A stretch of DNA of 64,000 nt from Ardenticatenaceae bacterium (GTDB lineage Bacteria; Chloroflexota; Anaerolineae; Promineifilales; Promineifilaceae): the NCBI GenBank assembly GCA_020634565.1, contig JACKBN010000001.1:620001-684000 (forward strand), given 5' to 3'. The translations under genes were made by a program, and so were the position numbers. Below, one piece after another: positions 1-8,599 of this stretch; positions within the stretch are counted from its first letter, which is position 1, and every line of letters starts with the position of its first letter. The notes beneath the pieces are model-generated. The model searched no databases, had not been told where the DNA came from, and was given only the letters and a program-made list of their open reading frames with translations.

Positions 1-59
1 ATCTGATCACTACCATTGAATCTATGCTGCCACAAACAAAAGGTGAGGTGGCTGCATGA
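1..59 (+). CDS. 3' end of an upstream gene (partial)
   Basis: An open frame enters from the left edge and ends at TGA 57-59, reading ...TTIESMLPQTKGEVAA. Its stop overlaps the ATG of the next glycosyltransferase (ATGA at 56-59), the usual sign of translational coupling, so it is probably the previous gene of the same polysaccharide operon. Too little is visible to name it. Confidence 0.5.
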   Translation, partial: LITTIESMLPQTKGEVAA

Positions 60-934
60 AAGTGTCCGTCATCATCCCAAGCCTCAACTCTCCTATTCTG
101 GACAGCGTCATCGAGAAAATCATACAACAGCCTCAATACGAAGCGGTAGGCGAAATTTTAATTGTGGGCAAAGATGATCAGCATCTACTTAAAACAGTTG
201 ATGCACCCAAAGTACAACTAATTGAAACGCCAAAGCCGGTGAACGCGGCCAAAGCAAGAAACATTGGCATTCAGCACGCGAAACATGAATTACTGCTTTT
301 CTTGGATAGTGACTGTTTGCCAGAACCAACCTGGCTGGATGAACATCTCCGGCTCCAAGCGCAAGGGCATCCGGTTGTTGGTGGGGGAGTCTTACCAGAA
401 GGAACAAATTATTGGAGCTTAAGCTATAATTTAACATTGTTTCATGAATTTTTTTCAACCAATGCGGAGGGAGAAAAAAGATACCTTCCTACACTAAACT
501 TATCGGTACAAAAGAAGGTAATCGACGAAGTTGGTTTACTAAATGAGGAGTTAAGCCGTGGGCAAGATATCGAGTGGACAACCAGAATGAAAGAGGCAGG
601 ATTTATGCCATATTTTGCACCTCAAGCGGTGATTTTGCATCAACATTCGCGTCTGGATTTTACGGCCGTTTGGCAAGATTGCGCCCGCTCTGGTTATCAT
701 ATGCGGCAGGTAAGAATACAATATCCTCAGCTTTTCAAAGGATCTCGGCTGTTACAAAACCGGTTATTCCTGTTGTTACTATCTCCATTTATTGCCACGG
801 CCATCACTACTGGCATCGTCCGAAAACACTTATCCGTCTTTCACAAAAGCTGGCACACAATCCCTGCCATCTACTTTACAAAAATTGCCTGGTGTTGGGG
901 AGCAAGTGGTATCGATATGGCCGTACGTAAATAA
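56..934 (+). CDS. Family 2 glycosyltransferase
   Basis: Probable GT-A fold glycosyltransferase that adds a sugar to a lipid-linked surface polysaccharide. The 292 residues begin with the typical VSVIIPSLN strand (3-11), carry the metal- and nucleotide-sugar-binding DSD triad at 84-86, and have an acceptor-side RGQDIEW motif at 168-174. A hydrophobic stretch near 237-258 could anchor the C-terminus to the membrane. The start overlaps the preceding stop (ATGA) and the next glycosyltransferase begins 5 bases after the stop, so it lies in an operon with two glycosyltransferases and a flippase. The family is clear; donor and acceptor sugars cannot be told from sequence. Confidence 0.85.
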   Translation: MKVSVIIPSLNSPILDSVIEKIIQQPQYEAVGEILIVGKDDQHLLKTVDAPKVQLIETPKPVNAAKARNIGIQHAKHELLLFLDSDCLPEPTWLDEHLRLQAQGHPVVGGGVLPEGTNYWSLSYNLTLFHEFFSTNAEGEKRYLPTLNLSVQKKVIDEVGLLNEELSRGQDIEWTTRMKEAGFMPYFAPQAVILHQHSRLDFTAVWQDCARSGYHMRQVRIQYPQLFKGSRLLQNRLFLLLLSPFIATAITTGIVRKHLSVFHKSWHTIPAIYFTKIAWCWGASGIDMAVRK

Positions 935-939
935 CGTCC

Positions 940-1833
940 ATGAACATTGATCCTTCTCTCACCTGGATTGTCATTCCAACTTACAATCGCTGCCATGATC
1001 TCGTTGAATGCTTACATAGTGTTCAGACGCTGCAAGGTGGACCTTTCCCATTACTAATTGTAGATAACGCCTCCACAGACCAAACCATTACAGAAATCCA
1101 AGCAAATTTTCCAAATGCTAAAATAATTCGGCTAAATGAAAATAAAGGCGCGGCTCAAGCAGCAAATATTGGCTTCGAATATGCTCTGCAGCATGGGGCA
1201 AAACACATTCTCCGCTTGGACTCTGACACAATTGTTGCTCCTGATTTCCTTATTGAATTGCTGTGTGAAGCAGGAAAAGACCCACAAGTTGGCATCCTAA
1301 CTGGCAAAATATTCTACTATGACGAACCTACAAAAATCTGGTCCTTAGGAGCCTTTCAAAAAAAGCTCGATCTAGGCGCTATCGAATTTGCTCGTGGCAA
1401 GCAGGATGGGCCCCAATTTGACCACCCTCAAAATGTAGATTTTGCTTGGGCAACTGGCATGCTCCTCGCTAAAAGCGTGCTGGAAGCAACCGGAGGATTT
1501 GATCCTTCATTTTTTGTCTATTATGAAGAGGCAGATCTATGCTACAGAGCCAGAGAGCATGGATTTCTCATTCGGTCAATCCCAAAAGCAAAAATGTGGC
1601 ACAAAATTGGCCAATCTTCCCGCAATTCCTGGATAGCTTCACAATGGGCACGTAGCAAAATGATCTATTTTCGCAAGCACAGCCATGGTTTACATAAAAT
1701 TCTTCTCGTTGGTTATGCATATTTTTACGCAATTATTCATGCTATTAAGCAAACAAAACAAGGTGGCAATCGCGGGCCGTTTATTTCAGCCCTCAAAGGC
1801 TTAAATCAAGGTCTTATACATCCACTTCAGTAA
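940..1833 (+). CDS. Family 2 glycosyltransferase, rhamnosyltransferase-like
   Basis: Second GT2 enzyme of the operon, 297 residues. It shows the N-terminal IVIPTYNR strand, VDNASTDQT at 41-49, the DSDT metal site at 94-97, and the conserved GGFD...YYEEADLCYR block near residues 185-205 that is typical of the rhamnosyltransferase (WbbL-like) subgroup. That subgroup usually builds O-antigen or exopolysaccharide repeat units. It follows the first glycosyltransferase by 5 bases and precedes the flippase by 18 bases. Rhamnose as donor is a guess from the subgroup. Confidence 0.85.
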   Translation: MNIDPSLTWIVIPTYNRCHDLVECLHSVQTLQGGPFPLLIVDNASTDQTITEIQANFPNAKIIRLNENKGAAQAANIGFEYALQHGAKHILRLDSDTIVAPDFLIELLCEAGKDPQVGILTGKIFYYDEPTKIWSLGAFQKKLDLGAIEFARGKQDGPQFDHPQNVDFAWATGMLLAKSVLEATGGFDPSFFVYYEEADLCYRAREHGFLIRSIPKAKMWHKIGQSSRNSWIASQWARSKMIYFRKHSHGLHKILLVGYAYFYAIIHAIKQTKQGGNRGPFISALKGLNQGLIHPLQ

Positions 1834-1851
1834 TCTTTAGAGGGCAAAAGA

Positions 1852-3294
1852 ATGCAAACAGTGCTTACGCTGTTTAAGAATTCCACATTTAGCATTATCA
1901 CCAATACGCTAAACCGTATAGGCAATGCGGTTATTTTTATTCTTATTGTTCATTATCTGGGAATTGAACAAGGAGGAAGCTATACATTGGGCGTATCGTA
2001 CTTCTTTATTGGAAGTCGGTTCGCTTTTTGGGGCTTAGATCATTTGCTTACAAGAGAAGTAGCCAAATCTAAAGAGAAAGCCACAAAATTTTTGAGTAAT
2101 TTTCTATTTGTACGATTGGTTCTGGCCACAATTGTTATTTTTGTCACCTTGGGTATTGTCGAAGCAACTACCTATCAAAGCAGCACTAAACTTGTAATAA
2201 GCATCATGATCTTAAGCATTTGGCCAGAAAACATCAACAATCTGTGCTGGGCAGCGTTTGCAGCGTTTGAAGAATTTCACTTTACAAGCATCAGTGTGTT
2301 TTTTGCCAGCCTATCCCAAATTATCCTCGGTCTCATCTTTTTAGCTCTGGGTTATGATGTTGTGGCAATGTCTATTGTTTTTTTTATAAACAACACGGTT
2401 GCCCTGATTATAAATATTTATATTTTACAAAAACGCTACATTTCAAAATGGGAACTTCCCGACAAGAAGTTTATCAGTGAACAACTGAAAATTGGTTTAC
2501 CCTTTGTGTTTATCGGTATGTTCTTCATCCTTGATAATCGGCTTGACACTATTATTCTATCTTTTGTAGCTTCAGAAACAGTTGTAGGTCTGTATGGCGC
2601 AGCAACGGCCGTTACTATCGCTTTAAGTATGATACCTCAAGGGTATCGTATTGCGATTTTACCCGTTCTCGCCCGCTATCGGGTTGATAATCCAGAAAAA
2701 GTACAGCCTATATACAATCAGTCGTATAAAGTTTTGTTCCTTATTGGCCTGCCTATATCAGCAGGCACATGGCTACTCGCCAAAGATCTGATCAGAATTA
2801 TATATGGTGAAACACTCCCCGCAGCAGTTCCTACCCTTCAAGTAATTTCTGTCGTTCTAGCACTGACATTCTTAAATGTACTAAATACTCGTTTACTAAT
2901 AGCCTACGATATGCAATCATTAACGGCAAAGTTTTTACTCATTACAACACTCCTTAACGCAATTATTAACCTGCTAGTAACTCCTAGATTAGGTGCCCTT
3001 GGTGCTGGAATTGCCCGTCTTATTTCTATCACACTTCTTTTTGTGCTGAATACCATCGCCATTCGCGGGATTGTTAAAAATCAGACCCAAATCATTTTCT
3101 TCCTAAAAACAGCCCTTTGCACTGCTGGAATGAGTCTCATTGTGTGGCAGTTTCGACCTTTTGGCTTCTGGATTCAGACAATTGGCGGCTCCCTTTCTTA
3201 CATTATATTAATCGTTGCCTCCAAAACAATCTCACAGAAAGAACAATCGATGATCATGCAACTGCTCAAACAAAAACAAATTGCACCTAAATAA
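1852..3294 (+). CDS. Wzx-type polysaccharide flippase
   Basis: Multi-pass membrane protein of 480 residues with about 12-14 hydrophobic segments spread over the whole length, typical of the MOP superfamily of lipid-linked oligosaccharide flippases. It would move undecaprenyl-linked repeat units across the membrane after the two upstream glycosyltransferases assembled them. An SD-like GAGGG lies about 10 bases before the ATG. One ACGGCCGT palindrome lies at 2605. The gene ends only a few bases before a nest of insertion sequences, so any downstream part of the operon has been cut off. The family call is firm; the substrate is unknown. Confidence 0.85.
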   Translation: MQTVLTLFKNSTFSIITNTLNRIGNAVIFILIVHYLGIEQGGSYTLGVSYFFIGSRFAFWGLDHLLTREVAKSKEKATKFLSNFLFVRLVLATIVIFVTLGIVEATTYQSSTKLVISIMILSIWPENINNLCWAAFAAFEEFHFTSISVFFASLSQIILGLIFLALGYDVVAMSIVFFINNTVALIINIYILQKRYISKWELPDKKFISEQLKIGLPFVFIGMFFILDNRLDTIILSFVASETVVGLYGAATAVTIALSMIPQGYRIAILPVLARYRVDNPEKVQPIYNQSYKVLFLIGLPISAGTWLLAKDLIRIIYGETLPAAVPTLQVISVVLALTFLNVLNTRLLIAYDMQSLTAKFLLITTLLNAIINLLVTPRLGALGAGIARLISITLLFVLNTIAIRGIVKNQTQIIFFLKTALCTAGMSLIVWQFRPFGFWIQTIGGSLSYIILIVASKTISQKEQSMIMQLLKQKQIAPK

Positions 3295-3308
3295 CCTTTG
3301 ATGCTAGT

Positions 3309-3533
3309 TCATAAACTGAATTCAGCAATCGATAAGTGGACGAAGCCATCACCGGCAGGTAAACCATGCCACTGGACCAAGATATTAAACAATGCCATCG
3401 TGTATGCGACTCGGCTCTTGAAATAGTCCCAGGCACGATGTCCCACTTTCTTGAAATGACACACAACCGTCAACATCAACAAGACCGTTTCAATCAGCAT
3501 GCGGTCATTCCAGGTGCCCTTGGCACATATTGA
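3309..3533 (-). pseudogene. Transposase C-terminal remnant of the outer IS
   Basis: The open frame continues without a start from 3533 down to a stop at 3309. It contains GTWNDRMLIETVLLML followed by KKVGHRAWDYFKSRVAYTM, which looks like the end of a DDE transposase around the catalytic Glu region. The first ATG in the frame is internal (3500), so this is not a free-standing gene. The matching N-terminus lies at 5755-5780 on the far side of the nested elements. The IS family was not identified. Confidence 0.6.
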
Positions 3534-3545
3534 ACTAAATGAAAC

Positions 3546-4429
3546 TTATTGAGCGTCAATAAGATGACGCAAGTTAATCATTGCAAAGGCAATGTGATGC
3601 CCACCCAAAAAGTAAGCATCTCGTCGCTCGAACCTTAACAACAAAGCGCGAAACTTATCCACCCAGGCAAAGGTGCGCTCACTCGTAAAACGCCGCTTGT
3701 ACACTTCCGCATCGAACAGACGCTTGCGGCCGCGTTTCTTGCTTTTCCGATTCCGCTTGTTCTCAGCCATATTGGGAATCAAGCCATGATTAAAGCAGGT
3801 TTTTCGAGCAGCTTTCGTGTCAAACGCTTTGTCTGCATTGAAAAAAGCACCCTCAATGTCCAAGCCTAGCCTTTTCATCGACTTGAAAGCTGTCTGCAAA
3901 TGTTCCTTTAGGTTCAAAGCATCGTGGCGATTACCAGCAATCAAGCCAGTGGAGGCGATGATAAAACCAGAGCCATCTGTCATAGGCAAGATGTTGGTCG
4001 TCTTTGCCTTTTTACGCCCTTGATAGGCAACTGATTCACCACCTTTTTTGGCAATGGCGTGTGACCCATCCAGATTGATTTCAGATAAATTCAATTGCTC
4101 AGCAATGGTCACAATGCTCCCTTGCCACACCCTTTCCAGGCTGCCATCCCGGCTCCACTTGCGCAAATGATAGTAAACAGCATCATGACTGATTTCTTTT
4201 TTTCTGGGTCGCTACTATCCGGGGCGATTGGGAGTTGACCCCATTGGCAACCGGTGTGCAGACGGTACAGGATGTAGTTAAAGAGCTTATGCAACAGGAT
4301 TTTGCATACAAAACCGCGATTTGCTATTGCAATGTAGGGTAGAACGTGTTGATTGAACTGTTTTTCAGTTAAACTTGTTGGTATCGTGCTCAGGGTTGAA
4401 CTCCTTTTCGAGTTGGTATCAACAACCAT
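3546..4429 (-). CDS. IS5-type transposase made by -1 frameshifting (orfA 4429-4109, orfB 4166-3546)
   Basis: Two overlapping frames encode one DDE transposase. The first (start 4429, 106 aa) carries the N-terminal helical region with YRLHTGCQW. The second carries the catalytic domain, with D in NLDGSHA, D in FNADKAFD and E in FTSERTFAWVDKFR. The second frame is offset by -1, and the heptamer A AAA AAG lies in the overlap at about 4199-4206 (seven T then C on the + strand). Slippage there gives the continuous reading PEKKEISHDAVYYHLRKWSRDG. Both frames look intact, so the enzyme may be active. The exact subgroup is uncertain. Confidence 0.75.
4198..4207 (-). promoter_or_regulatory. Programmed -1 frameshift site A-AAA-AAG
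   Basis: On the minus strand the sequence runs GAA AAA AAG in the orfA frame, giving the classic slippery heptamer A AAA AAG. A one-base backward slip restores the downstream orfB frame exactly. This kind of site sets the ratio of fusion transposase in many IS families. Confidence 0.65.
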
Positions 4430-4455
4430 GATGCACGATTTTTTACCTTTTAGAA

Positions 4456-5732
4456 CAGGGCTTTTCAGTAAAAACGAAAAAGAAGAAAAAACACCTGAAC
4501 TTGGTAAAGTTAATTGTCCGAAAAACCAACCAAGACAGGTGAATAATGCAGTGTATCATATTGAAAGCCAATGAAGTAGATGGAATTGTGTTCAACTTAG
4601 CCGATTTAGCCCAATACCTCAACCAGTTAACAGACCGACGCGACAACAGAGGGAAAGTATACGACCTCGGCACGATTTTGAGCATGATTGTGCTCGCCCG
4701 ATTGTCTGGCCAAGATAAACCGTACGGGATTTTTGAGTGGATCAAAAATCGGCAAGAAGCCTTGGCCACCATATTCTCTTTAAAGAGGAAGCGAACCCCT
4801 TGTTTGAACACCCTGCGCACGATATTGGGCAAGGTGGTGTCTCTCGATGAATTAGAGCAGGCGTTACGACACTATTTGCACCTCAGATATGGGGGTCAAA
4901 GCAGCGTGTTTATTTGCATTGATGGCAAAACGATGCGCGGAACGATTCCCAAAGAGTATACCCAAGGGGTTCATTTGCTGTCTGCTTATCTAGCAGAAGA
5001 TGGCATCGTTCTCAAACAGGTCGCGGTCGAGTCGAAAGAGAACGAAATCAGTGCCAGTGGTCCGCTTTTGGATGAACTTTATCTCAAAGACAAGGTGGTT
5101 TGTGCGGATGCCCTGCACACTCAACGAGCCTTCTGTGTGCAAATTTTATCCAGTGGGGGTGCTTATCTGCTGTTTGCCAAAAAGAATCAGTCCACACTTT
5201 TAGCCGATATTAAGCAGTTTTTTGTCCCGCCGCGTCAGGCAACGGGCTGGCATATCACCCACTTGCCGCGTACGGTGGCAACTTGGAAGAACAAATCTCA
5301 CGGGCGTATCGAGCGACGCACACTAACGCTCATCGCGGATGATGACCGATTTGTGGATTGGCCTGGGCTTGTACAGGTTTTTAAGTTGGAACGTTACACC
5401 AAGAAGCTCACCACCGGTGTGGAAACCAGTGAAATTGTGTACGGTTTAACCAGTTGTGCGGTGCACAAAGCGGATGCATCTCAAGTTTTAGCCTGGACGC
5501 GTCTCTATTGGCAGATTGAAAATGGGGTTCATCATCGCCGCGATGTGACGCTGCAAGAAGATGCAACGCGTATCGCCAAGCCACCATTGGCTCAAGCCAT
5601 CTCTATTATCAATAATTTCGTGATTGGGTTGGTTAACAAACTGGGCTACGCCAATTTAGCATCTGCCCGGCGTTATTTTGATGCTTCTATTGCCGTGCAG
5701 ATGTTTCAGTGATTTTTACTGAAAAGCCCTGA
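4456..5732 (+). mobile_element. ISAs1-family insertion sequence, intact
   Basis: Perfect 19-bp terminal inverted repeats lie at 4456-4474 (starting CAGGGCTTTTCAG) and 5713-5731. A 9-bp direct repeat CTTTTAGAA flanks the element at 4447-4455 and 5733-5741, the expected target-site duplication. One complete transposase fills the element. Intact repeats, target duplication and open frame all point to recent insertion, into the 5' region of the IS5-type element. Confidence 0.9.
4546..5712 (+). CDS. ISAs1 family transposase
   Basis: Full-length 388-residue DDE transposase. The N-terminal region (about 15-100) has the ISAs1-type LADLAQYLNQLTDRRD and YDLGTILSMIVLARLSG blocks. The catalytic part starts with FICIDGKTMRGT (first Asp), continues with VVCADALHTQR (second Asp) and ends with the WQIENGVHHRRDVTLQED block holding the Glu. 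It lies between perfect inverted repeats with a target duplication. No frameshift or stop is seen. Confidence 0.9.
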   Translation: MQCIILKANEVDGIVFNLADLAQYLNQLTDRRDNRGKVYDLGTILSMIVLARLSGQDKPYGIFEWIKNRQEALATIFSLKRKRTPCLNTLRTILGKVVSLDELEQALRHYLHLRYGGQSSVFICIDGKTMRGTIPKEYTQGVHLLSAYLAEDGIVLKQVAVESKENEISASGPLLDELYLKDKVVCADALHTQRAFCVQILSSGGAYLLFAKKNQSTLLADIKQFFVPPRQATGWHITHLPRTVATWKNKSHGRIERRTLTLIADDDRFVDWPGLVQVFKLERYTKKLTTGVETSEIVYGLTSCAVHKADASQVLAWTRLYWQIENGVHHRRDVTLQEDATRIAKPPLAQAISIINNFVIGLVNKLGYANLASARRYFDASIAVQMFQ

Positions 5733-5754
5733 CTTTTAGAAAGTTTCAGTTACT

Positions 5755-5780
5755 TTCATGATAAAATCTTCGGTAGGCAT
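5755..5780 (-). pseudogene. First eight codons of the outer IS transposase
   Basis: On the minus strand an ATG at 5780, preceded by AGGAG, starts MPTEDFIM and then runs into the terminal repeat of the IS5-type element. It matches the usual start of transposases and faces the C-terminal remnant at 3309-3533, so both are taken as ends of one gene. Confidence 0.5.
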
Positions 5781-5781
5781 T

Positions 5782-5830
5782 GGATTCTCCTTTCTGGTTT
5801 TGGTTTGTCACCTTCAGAATAGGAGAATCC
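5782..5830 (-). promoter_or_regulatory. Hairpin hiding the ribosome site of the outer transposase
   Basis: A perfect 10-bp inverted repeat (GGATTCTCCT at 5782-5791 and its complement at 5821-5830) lies directly before the transposase ATG at 5780. The downstream arm contains the AGGAG ribosome site, so a transcript reading in from outside would fold and mask it. Several insertion sequences limit transposase synthesis in this way. Confidence 0.5.
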
Positions 5831-5870
5831 GGTGCTCAACTCAAACTAGCACCATTGGTTATATAAATTT

Positions 5871-6776
5871 TTATTCAAGCCAATGAGATAAGTCGCGCCC
5901 AATCAACACGGCAAGCTTTTCTACATCCTCACGAAAAAACTCAACCAATTCATTTCTCACCTTTGGTGACATTGGGCGTTTAGTCATATTCATCGTTCTT
6001 AATTGCGTTGTCAGACGCCAACGGACATATTCTGGCACTACCTTTCGAGATACACTCTTTACAAGATTTGGTTTAAGGAAAAGTGAATGCATAAAAGAAT
6101 GCAACCGAGCGCTTTTGGGCACACCAGAAACATTCGGCCGTACCGAAACATCTGGCATCCAGGAATCGGACACGCCTAAATAATTAAAAACGTCTTTTAA
6201 AACCAATTCCGGAGTTTGATCTAGCTCCTCATGTAAGTAAATTCGTAGCTGATCTTTCTCAAATAAATCGTAATATCTTTTGACCTGCTCAAAATACAGA
6301 CCACCTCTTGTATAATGCCAAATAGGCCCCCAGTTTAATCTAACCCGCTCCTCTTCCAGTCTTAGCGCTTGCCCAAAGTCACTAATAGGTTCTCTCCCAT
6401 CCCGAATAAGATGCATATAAGCTGAATAAGCCCTATCAACCGGATTTCTTAATATCCCTACCATCCGGACATCTGGAATGTGGAACTTGATACGCTCACT
6501 AGCCCTCGGCAAGTAAATATAGGTAGGAGAAGCCTCACCGATTGCTTTTTCATCTTTCACATTTTGAAACAACTTCAAGTACTCATCCATTTGAGTAATT
6601 GCGCCTGGAATCGTATCGCCCGGGCCATTTGTGCCCGGGTCGCTATCCTCAAAAGCAAAAAAGTGGGTTTCCTTACGCGGGCTCATATAAATTTCAGGAT
6701 GTCTCCTAATGTAATGATACAAAGCACTCGTGCCCGATTTTGCAGCCCCAATAATTAAAAAATTTGGTAAAGTCAT
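5871..6776 (-). CDS. PAPS-dependent sulfotransferase
   Basis: Transfers sulfate from 3'-phosphoadenylyl sulfate (PAPS), most likely to a polysaccharide or glycolipid given the adjacent exopolysaccharide genes. The 301 residues show the 5'-phosphosulfate loop GAAKSGTSAL at 10-19 and the 3'-phosphate site RNPVDRAYSAYMH at 110-122, with the expected Arg and Ser. The length is normal for the heparan/cell-surface sulfotransferase group. PAPS could come from the APS kinases 4-6 kb downstream. The gene runs opposite to its neighbours and borders the IS nest, and it has no ACGGCCGT site, which fits acquisition by transfer. Confidence 0.85.
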   Translation of the reverse strand: MTLPNFLIIGAAKSGTSALYHYIRRHPEIYMSPRKETHFFAFEDSDPGTNGPGDTIPGAITQMDEYLKLFQNVKDEKAIGEASPTYIYLPRASERIKFHIPDVRMVGILRNPVDRAYSAYMHLIRDGREPISDFGQALRLEEERVRLNWGPIWHYTRGGLYFEQVKRYYDLFEKDQLRIYLHEELDQTPELVLKDVFNYLGVSDSWMPDVSVRPNVSGVPKSARLHSFMHSLFLKPNLVKSVSRKVVPEYVRWRLTTQLRTMNMTKRPMSPKVRNELVEFFREDVEKLAVLIGRDLSHWLE

Positions 6777-6915
6777 ATCGTTCTAAAATGTCCTTTTTGT
6801 GGTAAACAGACTACCGTCTAATGCTAAGTTCCCCCAGCCCCGAAAAACAAACCAAAGTTCATAACTTTTTTCATATTTGCAGATATTTTAAGGACTATAG
6901 ACCTATTCAAAGCCC

Positions 6916-6950
6916 CTATAATCCTTAATTATTACCCAAATGGATTATAG
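6916..6950. promoter_or_regulatory. Perfect inverted repeat CTATAATCC / GGATTATAG
   Basis: Nine-base arms at 6916-6924 and 6942-6950 with a 17-base spacer, in the divergent gap between the sulfotransferase and the secreted repeat protein. Each arm contains TATAAT on one strand, so it may be an operator over divergent promoters. No regulator is identified. The remainder of 6777-7016 is AT-rich with no other clear element. Confidence 0.4.
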
Positions 6951-7016
6951 TTTATTTCTATGGTTTCCTTATACTAAAAACACATCGACAAACCATGATT
7001 ACTCTTTGGAGGCAAA

Positions 7017-8576
7017 ATGCGCAAACTAAAACTATTTTCAATATTACTGATAATGGCAATGATATTGGTAACCACAATATCACTGTCAGCACAATCCCTT
7101 GATGGCGCTGGATGGTGGACAAACTTCACAATTCAGAACACAACAGGAAGTTCTGCTACCGTGGCCACTGTTGGTTATCACCCAACCGGTGGTAGCTCTG
7201 ATACGTATTCCAACAGTACAGTATTGGATGCTAACACATCTGTTATTTTCCATCCTGGTCTAAGTGCAACTTGTCCAAGCACTGTCAATGCAGCCAATTC
7301 CGGCTGCCGCATTGGCTTGAGCCCGAGCTTGCCGGCAGGATTCCAGGGTTCAGTTGTTATTTCTTCTGATTCACCAGTTGTCGCTGTAACTGCCCTTAAT
7401 AACAATGCATCCGGTTCAGTAGGTGTATCTGGTGGTACAGCACGCTCTTCCTATCAAGGTATTGATGGTGCAAGCGCAGCTAACACCCTTTACTTTCCCA
7501 CCGTAAAGAATAACTTCTCTGGCCAATCAACCATCTTCTACGTACAAGCTGCCGGTGCAGATGCTGATGTAACCATCACCTATGAAATGAACGATGGTTC
7601 CACCCATACGCAATCTCAAACCATTGAAGCAAACAAAATGTTTGCCTTTGTGCCTTCTGCTGCAACGCCAGCGGTTGCCTCTTGTAACGGCGGCAACGGT
7701 GGTGGTAGTGCAGTAGCAGCCTGTTTTGGTGGTGCCACGGTTACTTCAACCAGTGGCGCTATCGCCGGTGTCATCGTTGAATATATCGACGGTGCTAGCA
7801 CCGCTAGCTATGTATTGGCTTCTCGTGGCTTAACGCCAAATGATGCTGGTACAGAATTAATTGCACCCACCATGAAAAATGATTTCAATGGTTCTACCAC
7901 TGGTGCAACCATCTTGAATACGGGTGGTTCTACAGCAAACGTTGACATTACCTCAACCGTAACCAATGTTGCTTCTGGCTGTAGCGCGAATGTAGGCGAC
8001 GTATTCACTCAGTCAGTAACCATTCCTAGCGGCAGCTCGATTGTTGTGAACCGCTTCCAAGGCAATACGGGAAGCGGAAACCCAAGCTGTACTTTCTACA
8101 CCATGAAAGCAGAATCTGACCAACCAATTGTTATGACGGTTAATGAGAATCGTGATTACCAGGGACAAACAGTAAAAGCTGTTTACGCTGGCTTTAACGT
8201 AACATCCGCAACAGATACGGTATTCTTCCCGCTGTTCAAAGAGTTCTTCAATGGTCAGACCGCTGGTTTGAGTGTTGTGAATGCGGGTACCACGTCTACA
8301 AAGATTACGGGTACATTCACCTGTGATGACGGGACACACGTCATTGAAACCACCTCTAATGTGGCTGCTGGCGCTGCTGTTTCCTTCTTCAACCTGAGTG
8401 GCGGTAATAGCAACTTTACGGCTCTGAGTGGTGGCATGCCCGCCGCAGACGTGAAGTGTAGCGCAGTGATGACCTCCAATGGCGGTCAGCCGTTGGTTGG
8501 CTTAGCTCAGGAATCCGATCGTGATTCGAGTAATGGCATCCTTGACATTACAAACTACGAAGGTTTCAACCAGTAA
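7017..8576 (+). CDS. Secreted surface protein with internal repeats
   Basis: 519 residues with a signal peptide (KLK followed by a hydrophobic core, cleavage near 25 after LSA). The rest is Thr/Ser/Gly-rich beta-type sequence with related blocks: FPTVKNNFSGQST (about 160), APTMKNDFNGSTT (about 283) and FPLFKEFFNGQTA (about 403), each followed by an N(T)GG/AG turn and alternating Val/Thr strands. This suggests three or more tandem beta-sandwich domains of about 110 residues. Paired cysteines occur in several blocks. SD GGAGG lies just before the ATG. A strong terminator follows. The function is unknown; a surface or matrix role is plausible from context. Confidence 0.7.
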   Translation: MRKLKLFSILLIMAMILVTTISLSAQSLDGAGWWTNFTIQNTTGSSATVATVGYHPTGGSSDTYSNSTVLDANTSVIFHPGLSATCPSTVNAANSGCRIGLSPSLPAGFQGSVVISSDSPVVAVTALNNNASGSVGVSGGTARSSYQGIDGASAANTLYFPTVKNNFSGQSTIFYVQAAGADADVTITYEMNDGSTHTQSQTIEANKMFAFVPSAATPAVASCNGGNGGGSAVAACFGGATVTSTSGAIAGVIVEYIDGASTASYVLASRGLTPNDAGTELIAPTMKNDFNGSTTGATILNTGGSTANVDITSTVTNVASGCSANVGDVFTQSVTIPSGSSIVVNRFQGNTGSGNPSCTFYTMKAESDQPIVMTVNENRDYQGQTVKAVYAGFNVTSATDTVFFPLFKEFFNGQTAGLSVVNAGTTSTKITGTFTCDDGTHVIETTSNVAAGAAVSFFNLSGGNSNFTALSGGMPAADVKCSAVMTSNGGQPLVGLAQESDRDSSNGILDITNYEGFNQ

Positions 8577-8599
8577 ATAGCAGTTAGTTTTAGTTAATC

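Larger units (their letters stand above)
3534..5754 (-). mobile_element. IS5-family-like element, itself interrupted by an ISAs1-type IS
   Basis: Imperfect 14-bp terminal repeats match at 12 of 14 positions: ACTAAATGAAACTT at 3534-3547 against the complement of 5741-5754. The left repeat overlaps the transposase stop codon. Without the nested element and its target duplication the length is about 935 bp, normal for a small IS5-type element. Its transposase is split into two frames joined by a frameshift signal (separate entries). The nested ISAs1-type element sits in its 5' region, beyond the transposase start. Confidence 0.7.
3302..5851 (-). mobile_element. Outer insertion sequence remnant, host of two nested ISs
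   Basis: Inverted octamers TGCTAGTT (3302-3309) and AACTAGCA (5844-5851) bound the block. On the minus strand the left part encodes the C-terminal end of a transposase and the right part its first eight codons (ATG at 5780, reading MPTEDFIM). Everything between those two pieces of the outer transposase is missing, and an IS5-type element (3534-5754) sits exactly at the junction. The remnant therefore lost its middle, possibly through adjacent deletion by the incoming element. The short terminal repeat could be coincidental, but the two coding ends in the right order and strand support the reading. Confidence 0.6.

Noticed and set aside
574..930. Open frame overlapping the first glycosyltransferase, and the many similar opposite-strand frames through the window
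   Set aside because: They lie in other frames of well-supported genes, have no ribosome sites and no recognisable protein motifs.
3309..3500. 63-residue frame as a small gene
   Set aside because: Its ATG is internal to a longer transposase frame; it is the end of a broken IS gene.
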